Part shown: piece by piece, positions 7,940-13,035 of the stretch
How the letters are laid out: each line of letters starts with the position of its first letter
Position numbering within the stretch: the stretch's first letter is position 1
Source of the DNA: an uncultured Lysobacteraceae bacterium
Lineage (GTDB): Bacteria; Pseudomonadota; Gammaproteobacteria; Xanthomonadales; Xanthomonadaceae
Assembly: GCA_937897645.1 (NCBI GenBank)
Contig: CALCNV010000111.1
Location: forward strand, 1-13,035
Direction: 5' to 3'
Length of the DNA stretch: 13,035 nucleotides
The notes under the pieces: generated by a model
What the model was told of the DNA's origin: nothing
Database searches by the model: none
The model's input: only the letters and a program-made list of their open reading frames with translations
Program-made: the position numbers and the translations under genes

Positions 7940-7968
7940 TGTCAAGTGCTGCGTTGCAACAAGTTGCA
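7940..7968 (-). promoter_or_regulatory. Possible thr promoter -35 box with adjacent palindrome
   Basis: On the minus strand a perfect TTGACA occurs at 7940-7945, correctly placed upstream of the leader ORF for a -35 box. At 16-18 nt spacing I see only GC-rich sequence and no good -10 box, so the promoter call is weak. Just upstream (7955-7968) is a palindrome TGCAAC-AA-GTTGCA with 6-bp perfect arms, an operator-like arrangement; no regulator can be named. Confidence 0.35.
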
Positions 7969-7998
7969 GGTGAAACAGAAACCCTAACCAAAAAGTAG

Positions 7999-8075
7999 TG
8001 GTGACCCCGGCGCGATTCGAACGCACGACCTGTCCCTTAGGAGGGGACCGCTCTATCCAGCTGAGCTACGGGGCC
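7999..8075 (-). tRNA. tRNA-Arg (anticodon CCU)
   Basis: On the minus strand a full cloverleaf of 77 nt with the CCA encoded. The acceptor stem GGCCCCG pairs with CGGGGTC (one G-U), followed by discriminator A and CCA. The D arm is AGCTCAGCTGGATAGAGC, and the T arm carries GTTCGAATC. The anticodon stem GTCCC/GGGAC encloses the loop CTCCTAA, giving anticodon CCT, which reads the arginine codon AGG. That codon is rare in the neighbouring GC-rich genes but occurs three times in the DUF559 insert near 12.5 kb. A T-run (CTTTTTGG) follows the 3' end and may end its transcript. It stands upstream of the thr leader on the same strand. Confidence 0.97.
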
Positions 8076-8083
8076 ATGGGGAA

Positions 8084-8089
8084 ATTGTA
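8084..8089 (-). promoter_or_regulatory. Possible -10 box for tRNA-Arg
   Basis: TACAAT on the minus strand, ending 8 nt before the mature tRNA 5' end, is one mismatch from TATAAT. No convincing -35 is visible at 16-18 nt; that position falls at the edge of the repeat beginning at 8105. Confidence 0.4.
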
Positions 8090-8104
8090 GCGGGTGTTCG
8101 TATT

Positions 8105-8171
8105 TGGTTCTTGGTTGCTGGTGGGAGCAACTGGCTCCTACCAGGAACCAGGAACCTACAACCAAGAACCA
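8105..8171. repeat. Compound palindromic repeat upstream of tRNA-Arg
   Basis: Outer 13-bp perfect arms (8105-8117 TGGTTCTTGGTTG with 8159-8171 CAACCAAGAACCA) enclose an inner hairpin (8120-8128 GGTGGGAGC with 8134-8142 GCTCCTACC; 9 bp including one G-T, 5-nt loop) and a tandem AGGAACC-AGGAACC. The two-level palindrome resembles the REP/MITE-type elements of this bacterial group. It contains no coding sequence. Confidence 0.75.
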
Positions 8172-8349
8172 GCAACCCCGGCGCTCCCTCGTGCTACCTT
8201 CCCTACGCCAGTCCGCGAGTAACGGTGGGCAGGCACCGGGGGCGGCTTGATCGGGGGGAAATCGGGGGACGCGCGTAGCGCTTTGCGCTGTCCTGCTCCC
8301 GTCGCGGCGGCGTAGCGCAAGCCCTTAACGTTGCCAGGAGTCGTACTGC
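8172..8349. other. Gene-less stretch upstream of cphB, G-rich
   Basis: With the preceding repeat this completes the 274-nt gap between tRNA-Arg and cphB, which should hold the cph promoter. I see no convincing -35/-10 pair. It contains four plus-strand G-runs (8227-8229, 8238-8242, 8253-8258, 8264-8268), a small hairpin AGCGC-TTT-GCGCT (8277-8289) and a 9-bp direct repeat GCGTAGCGC at 8273 and 8310. An AGGAG Shine-Dalgarno (8336-8340) ends 9 nt before the cphB ATG. Confidence 0.5.
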
Positions 8350-9195
8350 ATGTGTCCCAGCAAGGTCGCCGATGGCGATGAAAGAGGTTGGATCGTTCCC
8401 ATCGGCGGTGCCGAGAACAAGGAAGACAACCCCCGCATCCTCAAGCGCTTCCTCGATCTCTGCGGCGGCAGCGACGCGGAGATCGTCGTGATACCCACCG
8501 CCAGCCAACTGGCCAGCACCGGCCCGCGCTACGAACAGATCTTCGGCGAACTGGGCGCACAACGCGTCGACGTGATGGATTTCGACACGCGCCGCGACTG
8601 CCAGGAACCCAACCGCCTGGCCCGCATCGAGCGCGCCAGCGGCATCTTCTTCACCGGCGGCAACCAGCTGCGCCTGTCCACCATCCTGGGCGGAACGCCA
8701 GCCGCGAAACTCATCCGCGAGCGCAACGCGGCAGGCATCACCGTCGGCGGCACCAGCGCCGGCGCCAGCATCCTGTCGGAACACATGATCGGCTTCGGCA
8801 AGGAAGGCTCCTCGCCGCAGGCCGACAGCGTGCGCCTGGCCCCGGGCCTGGGGCTGACCAACCGTTTCGTCATCGACCAGCATTTCCGCCAGCGTGACCG
8901 CCTGGGTCGCCTGGTCGCGGCACTGGCCTACAACCCGTTCGCCATCGGCGTTGGCCTGGACGAGGACACCGCCGCCTTCATCGGCCCAGACAACACGCTG
9001 GAAGTGGAAGGCAGCGGCGCGGTCACTGTGGTCGATGCCGATGGCCTGACGTTCTCTTCCATGGCCCAGGTCAGCGAGGACGAACCGGTCTGCCTCTTGG
9101 GCCTGACCGTGCATATCCTGGTCGCAGGCGCTACCTTCAACCTGCACACCCGCAAGGCATCGGCCGGTTCACTGGCCCGATCCAAATCCGACTGA
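8350..9195 (+). CDS. cphB: Cyanophycinase
   Basis: A 281-residue cytosolic serine exopeptidase of family S51 that degrades cyanophycin (multi-L-arginyl-poly-L-aspartate) to beta-Asp-Arg dipeptides, releasing stored nitrogen. Visible features: GWIVPIGGAENK (13-24), VVIPTAS (46-52), FFTGGNQLRL (100-109), and the nucleophile elbow GGTSAGAS with Ser136. DQHFRQRDRLGRL (176-188) contains His178, and GLDEDTAA (202-209) contains Glu205; these match the His and Glu recalled as conserved in characterised cyanophycinases. Length is normal for the family (about 270-290), and there is no signal peptide, consistent with an intracellular granule substrate. Start ATG 8350 has an AGGAG site 9 nt upstream. cphA follows after 52 nt on the same strand, so synthesis and breakdown enzymes are probably co-transcribed. 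Confidence 0.95.
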   Translation: MCPSKVADGDERGWIVPIGGAENKEDNPRILKRFLDLCGGSDAEIVVIPTASQLASTGPRYEQIFGELGAQRVDVMDFDTRRDCQEPNRLARIERASGIFFTGGNQLRLSTILGGTPAAKLIRERNAAGITVGGTSAGASILSEHMIGFGKEGSSPQADSVRLAPGLGLTNRFVIDQHFRQRDRLGRLVAALAYNPFAIGVGLDEDTAAFIGPDNTLEVEGSGAVTVVDADGLTFSSMAQVSEDEPVCLLGLTVHILVAGATFNLHTRKASAGSLARSKSD

Positions 9196-9247
9196 TCCTG
9201 ACACGACGCGACATCCAGACCCGGCCCTTCGATCCATGAGGTAAAGC

Positions 9248-12037
9248 ATGCGCATCCTCGAACGCTCCGTTTATGTTGGCCCCTCGCAGTACGCCCATTT
9301 CCCGGTCATCCGACTGGAACTGGACCTGCAGGCGCTGGAGGCATGGCCTACTGGCAAGCTGGGTGAGCAGTATGTCGACGGACTGGTCGCCGCCCTGCCC
9401 GGCTTGGCCGAGCATGGTTGCTCCTATCGCGAGCCCGGCGGCTTCATCCGTCGCATGCGCGAAGGCGAAGGCACCTGGCTGGGGCATGTACTGGAACACG
9501 TCGCCATCGAACTGCAGAACGTGGCCGGTGAGGACGTGACCTTCGGCAAGACCCGCAGCGTCGGCGACGACCGTCCCGGCGTGTACAGCGTGGTCTACGA
9601 ATACGCACAGAAGGAAGAAGGCATCGCCGCCGGCGAACTGGCCATCAAACTGCTGTGCTCGCTGCTGCCGGCGGAACTGCAACCCGAGAAAAGCGTTGCC
9701 GACGACTGGGACTGGGACACCGCGCGCGACGACTTCATCCGCTACGCGCAACGGCGTGCGCTGGGGCCTTCCACCGCATCCTTGGTGCGCGCCGCCGAAG
9801 AGCGCGGTATACCGTGGCTGCGCATGAACCAGCAATCGCTGATCCAGCTGGGCCACGGCAAGTACCAGCAGCGCATCCAGGCCACGGTCACCGGCAAGAC
9901 CCCGCACATCGCGGTGGAACTGGCCAGCGACAAGGAGGAAACCAACAAGATCCTCGGTGCGCTGGGCCTGCCGGTACCGCGCCAGGAACTGGTCAGCGAT
10001 GCCAGTGGCGCCCTGCGCGCAGCAAGGAAACTCGGCGGCACCGTAGTCACCAAGCCGTACAACGGCAACCACGGGCGTGGCATCACCATCAATATTTCCA
10101 GCGAGGATGAAATTCGCGAAGGCTTCGCCGCCGCGCGCGAACATTCGCGTTCGGTCATCGTGGAAACCTACATCGGCGGCGACGACCACCGCCTGCTGGT
10201 GGTGAATGGCGAACTGATCGCCGCGACCAAGCGCACGCCGGGCCACGTGGTCGGCGACGGCACCAGCGACATCATCGAACTGGTGGACATCGTCAACGCG
10301 GATCCACGCCGCGGCGTCGGCCACGAGAAAGTCCTGACCCGGCTGGAACTGGATGCGCAGGCCGACCTGATGCTGGAGCGCGTGGGCTACAACCACTTCT
10401 CCGTGCCCAAGCAAGGGGAAGTCGTCTACCTGCGTTCCACCGCCAACCTGTCCACCGGCGGCACCGCCACCGACGTCACCGACATCATCCACCCTGACAA
10501 CCGCGACATGGCCGTGCGCGCGGTGCGCGCCATCGGCCTGGACGTGGGCGGCGTGGATTTCATTTCGCCGAATATCGCCGAGAGCTACAAATCCATCGGC
10601 GGCGGCATCTGCGAAATCAACGCCGCGCCCGGCTTCCGCATGCACGTGGCGCCCAGCGAAGGCACGCCACGCGATGCGGCTGGCCCGGTAATCGACATGC
10701 TGTTCCCGCCGGGCACGCCCACGCGCGTGCCGATTGCCGCCATCACCGGCACCAATGGCAAGACCACCACCGCGCGCATGCTGGCGCACATCACCAAGAT
10801 GGCCGGCTACACGCCCGGCCTCACCACCACCGACGGCGTCTACATCGACGGCCAGCGCACGGTGGAAGGCGACATGACCGGGCCGGTATCGGCACGCATG
10901 GTGCTGTCGGACCCGCAGATCGACATGGCCGTGCTGGAAACCGCACGTGGCGGCCTGCTGCGCTCCGGCATGGGCGTGCCGGAAGTGGACGTGGGCGCGG
11001 TGTTGAATGTCGCCTCCGACCATCTCGGCCTGAAAGGCATCGACACACTGGAGCAACTGGCCGAGATCAAGCGCATCGTGGTGGAAGTGGCGCGCGAGTG
11101 CGCGGTGCTCAACGCCGATGATCCGAATGTGTTGAAGATGTCGGCCTACACCGATGCCAAAGTGATCTGCTACGTCACCCTGAATCCTTCGCACGCGCTG
11201 GTGCGCGAACACATCCGCGCAGGTGGCCGCGCCTGCGCGCTGGAAGCCGGCGTCAACGGCCACATGATCACGCTGTATGACAAAGGCAGCCATATTCCGC
11301 TGATGTGGACGCATTTGATTCCCGCCACGATGGAAGGCCGCGCGCTGCACAACGTGCAGAACGCTATGGTCGCCGCGGCCATGGCGTTCTCGCTGGGCAT
11401 CAAGCTGGATGCGATCCGCCAGGGCCTGCGCACCTTCGACACCACGTTCTTCCAGGCCCCCGGCCGCATGAACGTCTACAACGAACATCCGTTCAAGGTG
11501 CTGATGGACTACGGCCATAACGCACATGCCGTCGGCATGATGGCCGACCTGGCCCAGCGCCTGGACGTGACCGGCCGCCGCATCGTGGTGCTCACCGGTC
11601 CCGGCGACCGTCGCGATGAAGACCTGCGTGCGATCGCCGAAGCGGTGGCTGGTAAATTCGACCACTACGTCGTGCGCCGCGATGATTCCCTGCGCGGCCG
11701 CGATGGCGACGAAGTGCCGCGCATCATTTCCCGCGCACTGCAGAGCGGTGGCGTCGCGGAAAGCGCCATGTCGATCATCCCCGACGAACAGGAAGCCGTG
11801 GACGCCGCCCTGCGCATGGGCCAGCCGGGCGACCTGATCCTGGTCTTCGCCGATGCACTGACGCGCACCTGGAAGCAGATCATCAAGTTCCAGCCCGAAG
11901 GTGACATGGCCAAGGCCTCGCCACGCGTTGAACTGCCGTCGCTGGAGTCCTCGGAGGAAGAAGTCCCGTTCACGACGATGGAAGGCGTGATCCGCGAGGA
12001 GCGCGGGCTGGTGTTCGAGCGCGAAGACAGCGACTGA
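9248..12037 (+). CDS. cphA: Cyanophycin synthetase
   Basis: A 929-residue cytosolic enzyme that builds cyanophycin by alternate ATP-dependent addition of aspartate to the backbone and arginine to the side chains. Domains in order: N-terminal region (1 to about 160) with GTWLGHVLEHVAIELQ; ATP-grasp domain (about 215-485) with VELASDKEETNKIL, TKPYNGNHGRGITINI and the metal-binding GGICEINAAPGFRMH (452-466); and a Mur-ligase-like domain from about 493 with the P-loop ITGTNGKTTTAR (499-510), DMTGP, LETARGGLLRSG and DYGHNAHA (754-761). Length is close to the family's usual 870-900, with a slightly longer acidic C-terminal tail (about residues 895-929). A GAGGT Shine-Dalgarno lies 5 nt before ATG 9248. 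It is the middle gene of a cphB-cphA-Mur-like cluster. All key motifs are intact, so it should be active. Confidence 0.97.
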   Translation: MRILERSVYVGPSQYAHFPVIRLELDLQALEAWPTGKLGEQYVDGLVAALPGLAEHGCSYREPGGFIRRMREGEGTWLGHVLEHVAIELQNVAGEDVTFGKTRSVGDDRPGVYSVVYEYAQKEEGIAAGELAIKLLCSLLPAELQPEKSVADDWDWDTARDDFIRYAQRRALGPSTASLVRAAEERGIPWLRMNQQSLIQLGHGKYQQRIQATVTGKTPHIAVELASDKEETNKILGALGLPVPRQELVSDASGALRAARKLGGTVVTKPYNGNHGRGITINISSEDEIREGFAAAREHSRSVIVETYIGGDDHRLLVVNGELIAATKRTPGHVVGDGTSDIIELVDIVNADPRRGVGHEKVLTRLELDAQADLMLERVGYNHFSVPKQGEVVYLRSTANLSTGGTATDVTDIIHPDNRDMAVRAVRAIGLDVGGVDFISPNIAESYKSIGGGICEINAAPGFRMHVAPSEGTPRDAAGPVIDMLFPPGTPTRVPIAAITGTNGKTTTARMLAHITKMAGYTPGLTTTDGVYIDGQRTVEGDMTGPVSARMVLSDPQIDMAVLETARGGLLRSGMGVPEVDVGAVLNVASDHLGLKGIDTLEQLAEIKRIVVEVARECAVLNADDPNVLKMSAYTDAKVICYVTLNPSHALVREHIRAGGRACALEAGVNGHMITLYDKGSHIPLMWTHLIPATMEGRALHNVQNAMVAAAMAFSLGIKLDAIRQGLRTFDTTFFQAPGRMNVYNEHPFKVLMDYGHNAHAVGMMADLAQRLDVTGRRIVVLTGPGDRRDEDLRAIAEAVAGKFDHYVVRRDDSLRGRDGDEVPRIISRALQSGGVAESAMSIIPDEQEAVDAALRMGQPGDLILVFADALTRTWKQIIKFQPEGDMAKASPRVELPSLESSEEEVPFTTMEGVIREERGLVFEREDSD

Positions 12038-12040
12038 CCC

Positions 12041-13035
12041 GTGCTTCCCGAACCCTTCGAGGACTCACGCCGCCTGACCGGCAGCAACCTGTATTTCGAC
12101 GGCACCGGCGCGGCGCTGGAGACGTTGCGTGGGCTGCAGTTCGACGATTCCGTGTTATCGAAGTGGACACAGAACGTCCTGATCGCGCGTGCGGCTCTCG
12201 ATTGGCGTGACGACACGCTGATCCTGCGACGACACCGCACCGGCGTCTCGCTCGCGTTCACTGCGCCCGCCGACCAGCTTTATACGGCTACCGAAGTCAA
12301 CGAGTGGGCGTGGTGGTCGGCGCTAATGCTTCCCTTCTCCCTCCGGGAGAAGGTGGCCGAAGGCCGGATGAGGGAGGGAGCTCCGAATGACAGCACAACT
12401 CTCCGAAGAAAGCTCCCCCTCGATGTGGAGACACAGAACTTCATCCGCCAACTGAGAAGAAACTCCACCGAACCAGAGCAACTCATCTGGTCGTTCCTGC
12501 GTGATCGCCGGCTCCATGATCAAAAATTCAGGCGCCAGAAATCACTTGGCCCCTATGTGCTGGACTTCTATTGCCACGAACTGAAGCTAGCTGTCGAGCT
12601 CGATGGTGGACAGCACAATGAGCCGGAACGTCTCTCCAGTGACGCCAAACGTGATGCATATGTCGCGAGCCAGGGAATAACAACGCTGCGGTATTGGAAC
12701 CATGATGTGTTGCATCGTACCGAAACTGTTCTGGAGGACATTTGGAACCGGGTTCATCCGCTCGTAGCTGGCGATGCTGACGACGAAGAGTCCACGCCCT
12801 CATCCGCCCTTCGGGCACCTTCTCCCGGTGGGAGAAGGGTAGAACCTGAGCCCTTCCACGCACCCGGCCACGCCGCGATCTGGGACGAAGATTCCGCGCT
12901 GCATACCCTGCGTGCCGCTGCGAAGGCGGAAGCCCGCCCCGCGCTCATCGCGCTGATGCAGGCAACGCGCGAACACCACTTGCCCTTCCTGGCCGACGAC
13001 GACGAAGTGACCCTCGGCGAAGGCACCGGTAGTCG
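12041..13035 (+). CDS. Mur-ligase-like cphA-neighbour protein, interrupted in frame by a DUF559 module (3' end outside window)
   Basis: The frame is open from GTG 12041 to the window end (331 codons, no stop). GTG is the first possible start, two codons after the cphA TGA in the same frame. Residues 1-95 (EDSRRLTGSNLYFDGTGAALE ... TATEVNEWAWWSAL) and 268 onward (AAIWDEDSALHTLRAAAKAE ... LPFLADDDEVTLGEGTG) look like the N-terminal region of the Mur-ligase-like protein I recall next to cphA in Xanthomonadales. The Mur P-loop would lie beyond the window. Residues 96-267 are foreign: a DUF559 nuclease-like domain with repeat-encoded flanks (LPFSLREKVAEGRMR and PSSALRAPSPGGRR). AGA/AGG codons occur seven times in the insert and never in the flanking host codons. 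It may be a chimeric protein, a host protein with a tolerated loop insertion, or a decaying gene. Host family is recalled, not searched. Confidence 0.7.
   Translation, partial: MLPEPFEDSRRLTGSNLYFDGTGAALETLRGLQFDDSVLSKWTQNVLIARAALDWRDDTLILRRHRTGVSLAFTAPADQLYTATEVNEWAWWSALMLPFSLREKVAEGRMREGAPNDSTTLRRKLPLDVETQNFIRQLRRNSTEPEQLIWSFLRDRRLHDQKFRRQKSLGPYVLDFYCHELKLAVELDGGQHNEPERLSSDAKRDAYVASQGITTLRYWNHDVLHRTETVLEDIWNRVHPLVAGDADDEESTPSSALRAPSPGGRRVEPEPFHAPGHAAIWDEDSALHTLRAAAKAEARPALIALMQATREHHLPFLADDDEVTLGEGTGS
12332..12374 (+). repeat. Left terminal inverted repeat (REP-like) of the DUF559 module
   Basis: 43 bp matching the reverse complement of 12797-12839 at 40 of 43 positions. It holds two hairpins: CTTCTCCC-TCC-GGGAGAAG and GGCC-GAA-GGCC. 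Read in the host frame it encodes PFSLREKVAEGRMR, a peptide typical of translated REP-type repeats in this bacterial group (recalled). Confidence 0.85.
12797..12839 (-). repeat. Right terminal inverted repeat (REP-like) of the DUF559 module
   Basis: 43 bp, inverted relative to 12332-12374 with three differences. One lies in a hairpin loop; the other two swap a G-C pair for a C-G pair in the small stem (GCCC-GAA-GGGC against GGCC-GAA-GGCC), so both folds are kept. In the host frame it encodes PSSALRAPSPGGRR. Confidence 0.85.

Larger units (their letters stand above)
12332..12839 (+). mobile_element. DUF559 endonuclease-like module bounded by 43-bp inverted repeats
   Basis: A 508-bp unit of left repeat, DUF559 domain (about 12425-12757) and right repeat, inside the cphA-adjacent gene. 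The domain has FIRQLRRNSTEPEQLIW (start typical of DUF559), GPYVLDFYCHELKLAVELDG and QH, with Asp175, Glu186, Asp188 and His192 counted on the host frame, then LRYWNHDVL. DUF559 is related to Vsr-like PD-(D/E)XK nucleases; these acidic residues fit a nuclease centre. Its natural start may be ATG 12368 or GTG 12425 in the same frame; it has no stop of its own before host sequence resumes. The insert is more AT-rich with AGA, AGG, ATA and CTA codons, pointing to outside origin. No transposase is present, so it would be moved in trans or by an unknown mechanism. Target-site duplications are not recognisable. Confidence 0.65.

Noticed and set aside
7999..8171. tRNA-Arg as an integration site of a genomic island
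   Set aside because: I found no duplicated tRNA 3' end, no integrase gene and no att-like repeat in the window; both sides carry ordinary chromosomal genes.
9137..11665. 842-codon open frame antisense to cphA
   Set aside because: Same cause: composition mirrors codon bias of cphA, which has all its expected motifs.
12387..12455. ATG at 12387 as an independent start of the DUF559 gene
   Set aside because: It is in a different frame and meets a stop after about 22 codons; the DUF559 domain is read in the host frame.
1..13035. CRISPR array, rRNA or transposase gene
   Set aside because: No regularly spaced direct repeats, no rRNA-like sequence and no transposase or integrase motif in any frame I read.

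Overview
The window looks like a chromosomal segment of a high-GC gammaproteobacterium, probably of the Xanthomonadales (Rhodanobacter/Dyella/Lysobacter-like). This is inferred from the strong G/C third-position bias, the fused ThrA, the cphB-cphA-Mur ligase cluster and the hairpin repeats typical of that group. I ran no search, so the taxonomic placement is inference.

Layout. Bases 1-363 (+) are the 3' end of a cytochrome bd oxidase subunit II gene, followed by a terminator-like hairpin. Bases 502-2610 (+) encode a secreted S9-family serine peptidase. On the minus strand, reading from 8075 down to 2670, come a tRNA-Arg(CCU), a threonine-rich leader peptide with an attenuator-like region, thrA (fused aspartokinase/homoserine dehydrogenase), thrB (homoserine kinase) and thrC (threonine synthase). 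Together thrA, thrB and thrC carry out the homoserine/threonine branch of aspartate metabolism, apart from the shared aspartate-semialdehyde dehydrogenase step. The gaps between them are unusually long (154 and 76-147 nt class) and hold inverted repeats, including a perfect 27-bp arm pair between thrB and thrC.

From 8350 the plus strand carries a cyanophycin cluster: cphB (cyanophycinase), cphA (cyanophycin synthetase) and, 3 nt after the cphA stop, a third gene that resembles the Mur-ligase-like protein often found beside cphA. These genes make and mobilise the Asp-Arg storage polymer cyanophycin.

The most striking feature is in that third gene. A roughly 0.5-kb module carrying a DUF559 (Vsr-like, PD-(D/E)XK-type) nuclease domain, bounded by 43-bp imperfect terminal inverted repeats, lies inside it. 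The whole reading frame stays open through host sequence, left repeat, nuclease domain, right repeat and host sequence again, to the window edge. The three differences between the two repeats are one loop change and one compensatory base-pair swap, which suggests selection on the folded repeat.

A second point of interest is the thr leader. I see no U-tract terminator. The downstream hairpins instead pair with the Shine-Dalgarno sequence of thrA, which suggests control at translation rather than, or as well as, transcription.
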